Positions 16,073 to 25,597 are shown, counted from the first letter of the stretch. The stretch is 64,000 nucleotides of DNA from Flavobacteriaceae bacterium UBA3611 (GCA_002375495.1 DFLU01000012.1:810269-874268), one strand, 5' to 3'. Made by a program: numbers and translations. The notes: generated from the sequence alone by a model not told the origin.

Positions 16073-16693
16073 TTATTCTTCTTCTTTCGCTGCTGCTGGA
16101 GCTTCCTCAGTTGCTTTTGGAGCTTCTTCGGTCGCTTCTGCTACAGGTGCTTCTTCTTCAACTTTTTCAGTCGCTTCTACTTCTTCAGTAGCATCGGTAC
16201 CTTCAGCAGTTTCGGGAGTTGCCTCTTCTTCAGTTTCTTCTTCAGCTGGGGCAGCTTCAGCAATACGTGCTTCGTTTACTGCTTTTTCGGCAGCTAACGC
16301 TTCTGCTTTTGCTTTTTCCTGCGCTTCGGTAAGTTTTCCTTTCTTCGCTTCAACCGCATTTTCTTTATCGGCCAACCAAGCGTTGAACTTTTCTTCGGCT
16401 TGCTCTTCAGTAAGCGCGCCTTTGGCAACACCACCAGCTAAGTGCTTTTTCAACATCACTCCTTTGTAAGAGAGTATCGCTCTAGCAGTATCGGTTGGTT
16501 GCGCACCATTTTGTAACCACTTTACAGAACCGTCTATGTTCAATTCGATTTGTGCAGGGTTTACATTCGGATTGTAGATACCTAATTTCTCAAGATATTT
16601 ACCATCTCTTTTCGCGCGTGCATCTGCCGCTACGATCCAGTAAAAAGGCTTTCCTTTTTTACCGTGTCTTTGTAATCTAATTTTTACAGGCAT
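16073..16693 (-). CDS. rpsP: 30S ribosomal protein S16 with long acidic/alanine-rich tail
   Basis: The first about 80 residues are S16: MPVKIRLQRHGKKGKPFYWI, then the YLEKLGIYNPN and AQPTDTARAIL blocks. From about residue 90 to 206 there is a helical extension rich in Glu, Ala, Lys and Thr. Most bacterial S16 proteins are 80-90 residues; Bacteroidota homologues commonly have such a tail, of unknown role. It is the first gene of the rpsP-rimM-trmN6 operon. Confidence 0.95.
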   Translation of the reverse strand: MPVKIRLQRHGKKGKPFYWIVAADARAKRDGKYLEKLGIYNPNVNPAQIELNIDGSVKWLQNGAQPTDTARAILSYKGVMLKKHLAGGVAKGALTEEQAEEKFNAWLADKENAVEAKKGKLTEAQEKAKAEALAAEKAVNEARIAEAAPAEEETEEEATPETAEGTDATEEVEATEKVEEEAPVAEATEEAPKATEEAPAAAKEEE

Positions 16694-16790
16694 AAAATTA
16701 ATTTTTGAGGTTCACGACCTCGGTTTATAATTAAGGACGGCAAAGATACTATATTTTTGAAGTAAAAGTAGTTGGATAGAAGTTTTATTT

Positions 16791-16798
16791 TATATTTG
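16791..16798 (+). promoter_or_regulatory. -7 element (TATATTTG) of the lipoprotein gene
   Basis: A perfect TAnnTTTG match 28 bases before ATG 16826, in the divergent gap with rpsP. A TTGG at 16772-16775 is the nearest upstream partner, though its spacing (15) is short. It also argues against the in-frame ATG at 16772 as the start. Confidence 0.5.
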
Positions 16799-16825
16799 CG
16801 AGATAACCTACAAATTTTCACCCCC

Positions 16826-17632
16826 ATGAAAAAGTTATTCTTGCTCCTGATTGTTGCGAGCGCATTTATTGCGTGCGAAGATATCGAAGACAACAGCCCC
16901 GCCCTACAAGCCGAAATAGATAATGTATTTTTTAAGTCACTTGGGTCTGCCGCAGTGGTAAACCAAGACAAAACGTTAACTATACAAGCATCTACAACAG
17001 ACGAAACTCTTACGTTGTTTCTAGAGCGTGACCGAGAAGGGGTGTTCGAACTTGGCGGCGGAAACATCAATTTTGCTGCTTTTGAAGATGCCGATGGTAA
17101 TATATTTAGCACAGAGCCAGATGGAACCGGAATTGTCACTGTTTCCAGCTTTAACCCAGGAAGAAATATTTCAGGATCATTCGAATTCCAAGCATTCCTT
17201 CCTGGTGTAGACACTTTAACAGTTCAGAAAGGAATCTTTTTTGAAGTTCCCTTCCCTCAGGGAATAGAAATCCCTGTAGGTCCAGATCCTATGATCCCTG
17301 ATGGTACTTTTGTCGCTGAGGTCAACGGGGATCTTTATAACGTAGATGATGTTGAAGCCACAGTGAACAATACTGTTTTGGTTATAGATGGTATTAGGGG
17401 CAATGACACCATTAGGTTGGTGGTCTCCTTAACTGCTACCGCCGGCAGCTATTCCATACCTGTTGGAGGCTATTATGCCAATTATATTGTGGATGGTGTG
17501 AGCGAGGCAGCCGAAGCTGGTAATTTCCGAATTTTTGAACACGATACTACCAACAAAACGATGAAAGGTACGTTCACTTTTACCACCGCGAACCACGAAA
17601 TCACCTTAGGTCAGTTCAATGTGAAATACTAA
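16826..17632 (+). CDS. Uncharacterised lipoprotein
   Basis: A 268-residue protein with a clear lipoprotein signal: MKKLFLLLIVASAFIAC, lipid-modified Cys at 17, followed by acidic residues (EDIEDN). The rest is beta-rich with two similar-looking halves; FVAEVNGDLYNVDDVEATVNN in the second half is reminiscent of small Bacteroidota lipoproteins of the DUF6252 kind, but I do not claim that family. The upstream in-frame ATG (16772) overlaps the promoter region and would hide the signal peptide, so 16826 is chosen. No functional residues are recognised. Confidence 0.8.
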   Translation: MKKLFLLLIVASAFIACEDIEDNSPALQAEIDNVFFKSLGSAAVVNQDKTLTIQASTTDETLTLFLERDREGVFELGGGNINFAAFEDADGNIFSTEPDGTGIVTVSSFNPGRNISGSFEFQAFLPGVDTLTVQKGIFFEVPFPQGIEIPVGPDPMIPDGTFVAEVNGDLYNVDDVEATVNNTVLVIDGIRGNDTIRLVVSLTATAGSYSIPVGGYYANYIVDGVSEAAEAGNFRIFEHDTTNKTMKGTFTFTTANHEITLGQFNVKY

Positions 17633-17662
17633 ATTTCACACATTAACCCATTCATTTTCTTA

Positions 17663-17713
17663 TAACCCAAGCATTGGCGTTAAAGGTTGTTAAACCGCGT
17701 TAAGCTTGGGTTA
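17663..17713 (+). promoter_or_regulatory. 10-bp inverted repeat in the gap before the DUF2383 gene
   Basis: TAACCCAAGC (17663-17672) and GCTTGGGTTA (17704-17713) are perfect inverted repeats around a 31-base region that itself contains repeated GTTAA words. It could terminate the upstream lipoprotein transcript or act as an operator. There is no strong T run (TTAATTCTTTG), so simple termination is less certain. Confidence 0.45.
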
Positions 17714-17820
17714 ATTCTTTGTAATTGCCTGTATTTAATGGTATATTGAGGTATATCGAATTAAAGGAAAGCAAAGCTTCTAACTTCGGTTTTTACAAAA
17801 AATGCTTTGCACATTATAAA

Positions 17821-18279
17821 ATGAAAGAGATTATGTATACTGAGAAAATGTCAAATAAATTAAATGAATTGTTAACCAAAAATTACGATGCTGAAGCTGG
17901 ATATAAAAAAGCAGCCGAAATTGTTGAAAATCCGCAATTGAAGCAATTTTTTGAAACCCAAGCGCAACACCGATATGATTTCGGACATGAATTAAAAACC
18001 GAAATCCGAAACGTTGGTGGAACTCCAGATAAAGGTACTAGCTTCACAGGAGACGCCCACCGTACTTGGATGAGCATGAAAGATACCTTCACTTCGAACG
18101 ATGAAGAAAATATCTTGGAAGAAGTAAAGCGTGGTGAAAAAACAGCGGTAGAAGAATATAAAGAAGTGGTTGCAGATACCACCTTGCCGCCAACTACAAA
18201 GAGCATTTTGACCAAGCAAGTCTCAAATATTGAGAATACGCTACAAAATGTAAAGAACTTTGAAGCCATCGTAGCATAA
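17821..18279 (+). CDS. DUF2383 / PA2169-type four-helix (ferritin-like) protein
   Basis: A 152-residue helical protein (from MKEIMYTEKM). The repeated pattern is NKLNELLTKNYDAEAGYKKAAEIVENPQL and FETQAQHRYDFGHELK, then LEEVKRGEKTAVEEYKEVV, matching the DUF2383 four-helix bundle with Glu/His residues in ferritin-like positions. Members are often stress-induced, and the function is unknown. Possible starts are 17821, 17833 and 17848; upstream in-frame codons from 17725 encode non-conserved residues. A strong terminator follows. Confidence 0.82.
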   Translation: MKEIMYTEKMSNKLNELLTKNYDAEAGYKKAAEIVENPQLKQFFETQAQHRYDFGHELKTEIRNVGGTPDKGTSFTGDAHRTWMSMKDTFTSNDEENILEEVKRGEKTAVEEYKEVVADTTLPPTTKSILTKQVSNIENTLQNVKNFEAIVA

Positions 18280-18302
18280 ATCAATCAAAATAAATCTGAT
18301 AG

Positions 18303-18330
18303 AGACCGAAAGCAATTTCGGTCTTTTTTT
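18303..18330 (+). terminator. Strong intrinsic terminator after the DUF2383 gene
   Basis: AGACCGAAA and TTTCGGTCT form a 9-bp stem with a 4-base loop, followed by seven T. It lies 24 bases after the stop codon. Confidence 0.9.
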
Positions 18331-18459
18331 GTGCGTAACTCGGCTAAAATGTGAACAACTCGAACAAAATTGAAACGCCCAATTCCAACGCATTTTTTAT
18401 TTTTACGTTCCAAGTGTCTTGCGGCCAACATTCGTAATTCGCACCTCTAAAATTTACCA

Positions 18460-21400
18460 ATGTATTTAATTTTCGATACCGAAACCACGGGCTTACCCCG
18501 TAATTGGAACGCACCTCTAACCGATAGCGACAACTGGCCCCGTTGTATTCAGATTGCCTGGCAACTGCACGACGCGATGGGGAATGTGATCGAACACGAA
18601 GATTATTTGATCCAGCCCGATGGATTCAACATTCCGTTTGATGCCGAAAAAATTCACGGTATTTCAACCGAATTGGCACAGCAAGATGGAATTCCCCTAG
18701 CAGAAATGCTACAGAAATTTTCCGCAGTACTGGAGAAAACAAAATTTATCGTAGGGCAGAATGTTGGATTCGACCTCAATATCATGGGAGCCGAATTCCT
18801 TCGGTTGAACCAAGAGAACATACTTCCAAACTTCCCGGTTTTAGATACCTGTACCGAAACTACCGCACAATTGTGCCAGATTCCTGGGGGTCGCGGCGGA
18901 AAGTTTAAATTGCCCACACTTTCAGAATTGCATGAATTTTTGTTCAACGAACGTTTCGCTGAAGCACACAATGCCACCGCCGATGTGGAAGCTACGACGC
19001 GTTGTTTTTTAGAGTTGGTACGCAGACAGATTTTTACTGCGGAAGAATTAGATGTTCAGCCTGATTACTTTCAGAATTTCTCTGAAGCCAATCCGAAGGA
19101 AATCCAACTAATTGGGCTAGAACATATCAACCTAGAAAAGGCTTCGGCAGCCATCAGAAAAGAACTGGAGGCCCAAACGGAAACCCAAGAGATTTCTTCC
19201 GAAGAACTGCAAGAAAATATTGAGGTGCTGCAAGATGCTCCCTTTGCCCACCTACATAACCATTCGCAATTCTCGATATTACAATCTACTGCAAGCACCC
19301 AAGACCTCGTAAACGCCGCAATTGCCGACAATCAGCCGGCCGTTGCCATTACCGATAGCGGAAATATGATGGGCGCGTTTCACTTCACGCGAGCGGTGAA
19401 TATGCACAATGCGTCCCTTCAGAAGCAATACGAAGAAGACCTAAAAGCCTTTGAAGCATTTGACGCCGCCGCCACTCCCGATAGTGATCGGGATGACGGG
19501 GTTGTGCCCGAAAAACCTTCGCCTCCACAAGAACTAAAAGCGATTGTAGGGTGCGAGTTTTTTGTATGTGACGACCACACCAATAAATCGCAAAAAGACA
19601 ATGGCTACCAGATTGTATTATTGGCTAAAAACAAAAATGGTTATCACAATTTGGCGAAAATGGCGAGTATCGCCTATACCGAAGGATTTTACTACGTGCC
19701 ACGTATAGACCGCGAAGTGATTAAAAAGTACAAAGAAGATGTCATCGTGCTTTCTGGCAGCATGTACGGTGAAGTTTCCAGTAAAATTTTGAACATTGGT
19801 GAGAACCAAGCCGAAGAAGCCTTACTCTGGTGGAAACAGGAATTTGGTGACGATTTCTATCTGGAAATTATGCGCCATGACCAAGAAGACGAAAACCGTG
19901 TGAATGAGACGCTGGTCGCCTTTAGCAAAAAACACGATGTAAAGCTGGTTGCTGCAAATAATACGTATTACATTGATAAAGAAAACGCCAATGCACACGA
20001 TATTTTGCTGTGTGTAAAAGATGGTGAAAAACAGGCAACACCCATTGGTCGCGGACGGGGTTATCGCTACGGACTCCCGAACCAAGAATACTATTTTAAG
20101 AGCCAAGAAGAAATGAAGGCGCTCTTTAAAGATTTGCCCGAGGCCATTGCAACTATTTCTGACGTAGTTGCGAAGATTGAATCGTATAGTCTGCAGCGGG
20201 ATGTATTGCTCCCAAAGTTTGATATTCCTGAAGAATTTAAGGTGGCCGAAGATGAAGCAGACGGCGGAAAGCGCGGTGAAAATGCCTATCTAAGACACAT
20301 CACTTTTGAAGGTGCCAAAAAGCGGTACGGAGAAATCACTCCAGAAATTGAAGAACGCATCAATTTTGAGTTGGAAACTATTGAAAATACCGGCTATCCG
20401 GGCTACTTCTTGATTACCGAAGACTTTATCCGCGAAGCGCGAAACATGGATGTGTCTGTAGGGCCCGGCCGTGGTTCGGCAGCGGGAAGTGTGGTGGCAT
20501 ACTGCCTCTGGATCACCAACATAGATCCGATTAAGTACGATTTGCTTTTTGAGCGTTTCCTGAATCCGGATCGTGTGAGCATGCCCGATATCGATATCGA
20601 TTTTGATGATGAAGGCCGAAGCCGTGTCATGGATTACGTAATCAACAAATACGGCGCGAACCAAGTGGCACAAATCATTACCTACGGAACCATGGCGGCA
20701 AAAAGTTCTATCCGCGATACGGCGCGAGTATTAGATTTGCCTTTGGGTGATGCCGATCGGATTGCCAAGCTGATTCCGAATATGACCAAGCTGAACAAAA
20801 TCTTCGGTATGAGCGATCAGGAATTGCGGTCTAAATTCCGAAGTGATGAACTGCCGAAAGTAAATGAGTTATTAAACCTTTCCGAAGGAAGCGACCTAGA
20901 AGCCGAAACGGTGAATCAGGCGAAAATCTTAGAAGGTTCGGTTCGAAATACGGGAATTCACGCTTGTGGTGTAATCATTACCCCAAGCGACATCACCAAT
21001 TTTGTACCCGTGGCCACTGCCAAAGACAGTGATCTGTACGTAACCCAGTTCGATAACTCGGTAGTAGAAAGTGCGGGCTTGCTGAAAATGGACTTCTTGG
21101 GCTTGAAAACCCTGACGCTCATCAAAGACACGGTAAAGTTGGTGAAGCACAAGCACAACATCGACTTAGACCCTGATAACTTTCCGCTGGATGATGAGAA
21201 GACATATGAGCTTTTCCAACGTGGAGAAACGGTAGGGATATTTCAGTATGAATCTGCCGGGATGCAGAAATACATGAAAGAGTTGAAACCTACGGTGTTT
21301 GCCGATCTCATTGCCATGAACGCCTTGTATAGACCGGGACCGTTGGAGTACATCCCGAGTTTTATTCGACGTAAAAACGGGGAGGAAGAAATAGACTACG

Positions 21401-22902
21401 ACCTGCCCGCCATGGAAGAATACCTGCAGGAAACCTACGGAATTACCGTCTACCAAGAGCAAGTAATGTTGCTGTCGCAAAAGTTAGCCGATTTCAGTAA
21501 GGGTGATGCCGACGTACTGCGGAAGGCGATGGGGAAAAAGCAAAAAGCGGTACTCGATAAGATGAAGCCGCGCTTTATTGAAAATGCGGCCAAAAAAGGA
21601 CACGATCCAGAAAAACTCGAAAAAATTTGGAAAGACTGGGAAGCCTTTGCGAGTTATGCCTTTAACAAGAGTCACTCTACTTGCTACGCGTGGATTGCCT
21701 ACCAGACGGCATACCTCAAGGCGCATTATCCTGCCGAATACATGGCAGCCGTGCTTAGTAATAACATGAGCGACATTAAACAGGTGACCTTCTTTATGGA
21801 AGAATGTAAGCGCATGGGCTTAGAAGTATTAGGTCCTGATGTAAACGAATCGTTTTACAAGTTTACGGTAAACGACCGTGGCGCGGTTCGTTTTGGGATG
21901 GGTGCTGTAAAAGGGGTCGGTAGCGGCGCGGTAGCTACCATTGTTGAAAACCGAAAAGACGGCAAATACAAGTCCATTTTTGATCTGGCCAAGCGCGTCG
22001 ATCTTCGGAACGCGAATAAAAAAGCGTTTGAAAACTTGATCTTGGCCGGTGGTTTCGATAGTTTCGATCAGCATCGAGCACAGTACATGCATGACGAAGG
22101 CGACGGGGTAAAGTTTTATGAGAAGGTAGTAAAGTTTGCCCAAAAGTATCAAGAAACCCAAAATAGCAGTCAGGTGAGTTTGTTTGGCGAGGCCAGCGAC
22201 GTACAGATTGCCGAACCCCAAGTGCCACCATGTGAAGAATGGGGTACCATGCAAAAACTGAAACAGGAAAAGGAAGTGGTAGGAATCTATATTTCGGGCC
22301 ACCCGCTGGACGACTTTAAAGTTGAAATGAAGAATTTTACCAACTGTAAGGTGTCTAACTTTAACAACCTCGAAAAATACGTAAACCGCGAACTGTGCTT
22401 TGGTGGGATTGTGAGTGATGTGCAGCACCGGGAGAGCAAGGCCGGAAAAGGGTGGGCGATTTTTACCGTAGAAGACTATGAAGACAGTTATGAGTTTAAG
22501 ATTTTTGGCGAGGAATACCTAAAGTGGCGGCATTTCTTGATTCCGAATAGTTTTATTTATGCGCGGGTGTTTGTAAAAGAAGGCTGGACCAATCGGGATA
22601 CTGGTAAAAAAGGCGACCCGCGATTGCAATACAACTTTATGCAAATGCTACATGATGTAATGGACAACCAAGCGAAGAAGCTCACCATACAAATGCCGGT
22701 GCAAGATTTGGAGGACGGAAAGATAGAGCGCCTAAAAGAACTGTTTGGCTACCATAAAGGCGACCAGCACTTGCATTTTACGATCTATGAAGTAGATGAA
22801 AAAGTAAAGTTAAACATGCCCAGCCGCACCCAAAAAATTAAGATTTGCAACGAGTTGCTAGAAGAACTGGCGATGGATGGGGTGAAGTATCGGTTGAATT
22901 AG
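18460..22902 (+). CDS. dnaE: DNA polymerase III subunit alpha with fused 3'-5' exonuclease
   Basis: A 1480-residue replicative polymerase. Residues 1-185 are a DnaQ-like DEDD exonuclease (Asp6/Glu8 in FDTETTG; HNATADVEATTR near 167). A PHP domain begins near 262 with HLHNHSQFS. The C-family polymerase core follows, with GPGRGSAAGSVV near 667 and the catalytic acidic motif PDIDIDFDD near 708. A helix-hairpin-helix region (about 1160-1200) and an OB-fold (about 1300-1370) complete it. The exonuclease fusion puts proofreading on the same chain. A palindromic repeat copy is embedded in the PHP-domain coding region (19476-19493). Confidence 0.96.
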   Translation: MYLIFDTETTGLPRNWNAPLTDSDNWPRCIQIAWQLHDAMGNVIEHEDYLIQPDGFNIPFDAEKIHGISTELAQQDGIPLAEMLQKFSAVLEKTKFIVGQNVGFDLNIMGAEFLRLNQENILPNFPVLDTCTETTAQLCQIPGGRGGKFKLPTLSELHEFLFNERFAEAHNATADVEATTRCFLELVRRQIFTAEELDVQPDYFQNFSEANPKEIQLIGLEHINLEKASAAIRKELEAQTETQEISSEELQENIEVLQDAPFAHLHNHSQFSILQSTASTQDLVNAAIADNQPAVAITDSGNMMGAFHFTRAVNMHNASLQKQYEEDLKAFEAFDAAATPDSDRDDGVVPEKPSPPQELKAIVGCEFFVCDDHTNKSQKDNGYQIVLLAKNKNGYHNLAKMASIAYTEGFYYVPRIDREVIKKYKEDVIVLSGSMYGEVSSKILNIGENQAEEALLWWKQEFGDDFYLEIMRHDQEDENRVNETLVAFSKKHDVKLVAANNTYYIDKENANAHDILLCVKDGEKQATPIGRGRGYRYGLPNQEYYFKSQEEMKALFKDLPEAIATISDVVAKIESYSLQRDVLLPKFDIPEEFKVAEDEADGGKRGENAYLRHITFEGAKKRYGEITPEIEERINFELETIENTGYPGYFLITEDFIREARNMDVSVGPGRGSAAGSVVAYCLWITNIDPIKYDLLFERFLNPDRVSMPDIDIDFDDEGRSRVMDYVINKYGANQVAQIITYGTMAAKSSIRDTARVLDLPLGDADRIAKLIPNMTKLNKIFGMSDQELRSKFRSDELPKVNELLNLSEGSDLEAETVNQAKILEGSVRNTGIHACGVIITPSDITNFVPVATAKDSDLYVTQFDNSVVESAGLLKMDFLGLKTLTLIKDTVKLVKHKHNIDLDPDNFPLDDEKTYELFQRGETVGIFQYESAGMQKYMKELKPTVFADLIAMNALYRPGPLEYIPSFIRRKNGEEEIDYDLPAMEEYLQETYGITVYQEQVMLLSQKLADFSKGDADVLRKAMGKKQKAVLDKMKPRFIENAAKKGHDPEKLEKIWKDWEAFASYAFNKSHSTCYAWIAYQTAYLKAHYPAEYMAAVLSNNMSDIKQVTFFMEECKRMGLEVLGPDVNESFYKFTVNDRGAVRFGMGAVKGVGSGAVATIVENRKDGKYKSIFDLAKRVDLRNANKKAFENLILAGGFDSFDQHRAQYMHDEGDGVKFYEKVVKFAQKYQETQNSSQVSLFGEASDVQIAEPQVPPCEEWGTMQKLKQEKEVVGIYISGHPLDDFKVEMKNFTNCKVSNFNNLEKYVNRELCFGGIVSDVQHRESKAGKGWAIFTVEDYEDSYEFKIFGEEYLKWRHFLIPNSFIYARVFVKEGWTNRDTGKKGDPRLQYNFMQMLHDVMDNQAKKLTIQMPVQDLEDGKIERLKELFGYHKGDQHLHFTIYEVDEKVKLNMPSRTQKIKICNELLEELAMDGVKYRLN
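19476..19493. repeat. Dispersed palindrome inside the dnaE coding sequence
   Basis: TCCCGATAGTGATCGGGA, an 18-base near-palindrome followed by TGACGGGG. It encodes the PDSDRDDG stretch of a loop in the PHP domain, in frame. The same element occurs at 10592 and 30017 in non-coding DNA. The dnaE frame stays open, so the insertion has been tolerated as an extra loop. Confidence 0.75.
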
Positions 22903-22914
22903 AAATATAATAAC

Positions 22915-23229
22915 ATGGCTCGTAAATTATTTACAAAAGAAGAAGTGGTTTTATGTACTTACATCGCTCGATTTGGTAGAAGCCAATTTAACGAGTCAGA
23001 TATTTCCAATTTGGAGACGAGATCTGTTTCTTCCATAAAAATGAAAGTTTCAAATATAGCGGCAATGTTAAAAGAAGAAGGATTTGAAATAAACGAGGAG
23101 GTTTCAAGTCTCTCAGGCAAACCTCCAGGGCAGAAAGGCAGAAGGACTAATTGGGATATAGTTAGCCGCTTAATTGATTATAGCAGAAATGAACATTTTA
23201 ATGAGTGTGAAAAAATACTGAGCTTTTAG
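22915..23229 (+). CDS. Small protein with HTH-like domain, R-M associated
   Basis: A 104-residue basic protein. Residues 5-60 (TKEEVVLCTYIARFGRSQF, then RSVSSIKMKVSNIAAMLKEEGF) resemble the small N-terminal helical domain found before HNH and other nuclease domains, where a GRS-x-SV-x-MKL-x-N helix is typical. Here the domain stands alone. It starts 12 bases after dnaE and its stop lies 6 bases from the convergent HpaII-like restriction gene; its AT-rich composition matches the R-M genes. It may be a regulator or accessory of that system, but I cannot assign a function. Confidence 0.65.
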   Translation: MARKLFTKEEVVLCTYIARFGRSQFNESDISNLETRSVSSIKMKVSNIAAMLKEEGFEINEEVSSLSGKPPGQKGRRTNWDIVSRLIDYSRNEHFNECEKILSF

Positions 23230-23235
23230 ATCTGT

Positions 23236-24315
23236 CTATTTGATAAATCTAATTTGAAGGTTCAATTTTAGGAATAACTTTGTGCCATCCTTGTAAATTT
23301 TGCCAAATTCATGTCTAGTGGAACTAGCAGTTTCAAATTTTGTGTTATTGAATAAATAATCTTCAAATTGGTTGCGATTATAAATATGATAACAAAGTAC
23401 ATCACCATTTTCCTTAACTATTAAATATCCACCTGTGGCATCATATTGACCTGTCCAGACTTTTGAAGGCATCATGCCAAGTGCAACATCTGTCAAAAAC
23501 CGCTTAATTTTATAAATATAAAATTTATGCTCGTTCTTAATATCGAATTCCATCGGATTTTTCGTAGAAATATTATCGACTATTTCTTTAAGATGTGAGA
23601 AATTACTCGAATAGAATCCAAAAATCATATGTGATAAAATTTGTGGCAACAAACTGTCTATTAAGATAAGATTATTCGAAAAAATCTTTTGTTCAGTACT
23701 GTTAAAATTAAATTGACCACCACGGTTCTGAATCGCTGAAATTCTATCCTTTATTTTACTTCTTGTAGAAATTGAATTGATTTCTTCGATTTCCTTATCC
23801 GTTAGATTGACACCTTCAATTCTGTAAATAAAATTAGTTGTCTTTCCAGCATTCAATAAAGTTGATGGACTTCCAAGCTGCGATTTTATGCTGAAACCTA
23901 GTGTAGGTTGTTGATTGGTTCTTTGATCGTGAACCTTAATTGTAATATCTGTCTTGGCCGAAGAATTTGCTTTTAGTGAAATGCAGTTAATAGATTTCAT
24001 AAAATCTTCAATTTCGGGAACGGAAAATGTTCTATGACGATTTTCTTTGATTATATTCAACAGATTTGTTGCATTTTCTTTGAATTCTTGTATCGGTACT
24101 TTCAGTACTTGGTCATTTCCCGAAATTAAAATAATGCTATCTCCAACTGAATATTCAAAGTCACCGTTGCTTTCTGACCGTAGAATCTTAATAATCGGAT
24201 AGACTAAACCCTCTAGTTTTTCTATGTCTTTGTTGCCAAGAAATAATTGTGAGTCGCCTAGTAATTTAAAAAGAGCATAGATTTCACTCCACTCCCCTTT
24301 ATTGCCTTTAAGCAT
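23236..24315 (-). CDS. HpaII-like type II restriction endonuclease
   Basis: A 359-residue protein beginning MLKGNKGEWSEIYALFKLLG, the N-terminus I recognise from HpaII-family enzymes. The nuclease core has Asp in AKTDITIKVHD (about 120-130) and the S-x-K motif in LGFSIKSQLG (about 139-148), fitting a PD-(D/E)xK-type site. HpaII cuts C^CGG; recognition of CCGG is inferred. It overlaps the 3' end of the adjacent cytosine methyltransferase gene by 8 bases, so the methylase is translated first. AT-rich composition points to lateral transfer. Confidence 0.83.
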   Translation of the reverse strand: MLKGNKGEWSEIYALFKLLGDSQLFLGNKDIEKLEGLVYPIIKILRSESNGDFEYSVGDSIILISGNDQVLKVPIQEFKENATNLLNIIKENRHRTFSVPEIEDFMKSINCISLKANSSAKTDITIKVHDQRTNQQPTLGFSIKSQLGSPSTLLNAGKTTNFIYRIEGVNLTDKEIEEINSISTRSKIKDRISAIQNRGGQFNFNSTEQKIFSNNLILIDSLLPQILSHMIFGFYSSNFSHLKEIVDNISTKNPMEFDIKNEHKFYIYKIKRFLTDVALGMMPSKVWTGQYDATGGYLIVKENGDVLCYHIYNRNQFEDYLFNNTKFETASSTRHEFGKIYKDGTKLFLKLNLQIRFIK

Positions 24316-25597
24316 TATATTTTATTTTTTCAATTATTTTTAGAGCTGTAGCTTGAATAGCAGGAACTGCTACAGAGTTCCCAAATTGCTTATAGGCCTG
24401 TGCATCAGAGACTACGATCTTAAAATCGTCTGGAAATCCTTGTAGTCTGGCCCATTCTCTTGGTGTCATTTTGCGAATGCCTTCCCGGTTTACTTCACCA
24501 GTAATGTTGGTTACAGGTTTAAAGTTGGATAAGCGATCATCAATTACTAGGTTTCGCTCTCGGCCCATTCCTCCACAAACAACAGCATTGGCAGTTCCTT
24601 CATGCGGAATGATTTCATAGCCAAATCCATTTCCTTTACTTTCATGCCGAGCGCGATGCTCTCGAAGAGTTTGCAGATATTTTGTGGATAAATAATATTT
24701 TACGGAAACTTCGTTTTCTTCTAAAACTTCTTCAAGAATTACATTTTCATTAGATGATTCTGGATACTCAAAACTGTCGATTCCTTGATCTTTCCTAAAC
24801 CCAACAATAAAAATGCGTTCCCTGTTTTGCGGAACCCCAAATTCCTTTGCATTTATAATTTTCGGTTCTGGGACGTAATAGTTGAGGTCTTCGCGAAGTA
24901 CGTTTAATATGGTAGATAAGGTTTTACCCTTATCATGATTTCTCAAGCCCTTCACGTTTTCTAGGAAAATAGCTTTAGGCTGTTTTTTTTTAATGATTTC
25001 AGCAACATCAAAAAATAATGTACCACGGGTATCTTCAAAACCTCCACGTCTTCCAGCAATCGAGAATGCTTGGCAAGGGAATCCTGCGCATAAAACATCA
25101 AAATTATCGGGAATGTAACTCTTAGTTTCGGGTTTGGTAATATCTCCAAAAGGTAATTCTCCAAAATTAGCTTTATACGTTTGCTTAGAATATTTATCCC
25201 ATTCGCTAGTAAAAACACATTTGCCTCCTAAGTTTTGAAGCGCTAATCTAAAGCCCCCAATACCTGCGAAAAGATCAACAAATTTAAATTCTGGTTTTTT
25301 AGGTGCGGGAAATGGAATATCAGTGTTAAGACCAATAATTAAATATTGAAGAGCTTCTTCTGCAATTTTATTAGTAATATTTTCCGTTGGATATTCTTTG
25401 TTTAATTCCTCTTTCACATAAGAAATTGCATTCTTTTTATAAAATTTTGAAACTCCATTTTTATGATTATGTAAGTAATGAGTGAAAGAGGACTTATCAT
25501 AATTTTCTATATCTGAAGGTTTATACTTCGATAATTTATTCTCAATTTTTTCAATATCAATTTTCCCTTTCATGTCGATCAAAATATGATTGTACAA
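24308..25597 (-). CDS. DNA (cytosine-5) methyltransferase of the HpaII-like system
   Basis: A 429-residue C5 methylase with about 105 residues ahead of motif I. Motif I is FVDLFAGIGGFRLAL; motif IV is CAGFPCQAFSIAGRRGG, with the catalytic Cys in PCQ; motif VI is FLENVKGL; motif VIII QNRERIFIVGF; motif X QFGNSVAVPAIQ. The target-recognition region (about 270-360) should define the site, probably CCGG by analogy with the neighbouring HpaII-like nuclease. Alternative start ATG 25573 (MKGKIDIE) is equally plausible. Confidence 0.93.
   Translation of the reverse strand: MYNHILIDMKGKIDIEKIENKLSKYKPSDIENYDKSSFTHYLHNHKNGVSKFYKKNAISYVKEELNKEYPTENITNKIAEEALQYLIIGLNTDIPFPAPKKPEFKFVDLFAGIGGFRLALQNLGGKCVFTSEWDKYSKQTYKANFGELPFGDITKPETKSYIPDNFDVLCAGFPCQAFSIAGRRGGFEDTRGTLFFDVAEIIKKKQPKAIFLENVKGLRNHDKGKTLSTILNVLREDLNYYVPEPKIINAKEFGVPQNRERIFIVGFRKDQGIDSFEYPESSNENVILEEVLEENEVSVKYYLSTKYLQTLREHRARHESKGNGFGYEIIPHEGTANAVVCGGMGRERNLVIDDRLSNFKPVTNITGEVNREGIRKMTPREWARLQGFPDDFKIVVSDAQAYKQFGNSVAVPAIQATALKIIEKIKYNA

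Noticed and set aside
16055..16469. Plus-strand frames opposite rpsP rich in Ser, Phe and Cys.
   Set aside because: They mirror the acidic tail of S16 in other frames; low-complexity artefacts.
21829..22428. 199-codon antisense frame inside dnaE.
   Set aside because: It has low-complexity, reversed polymerase coding and no start or homology.
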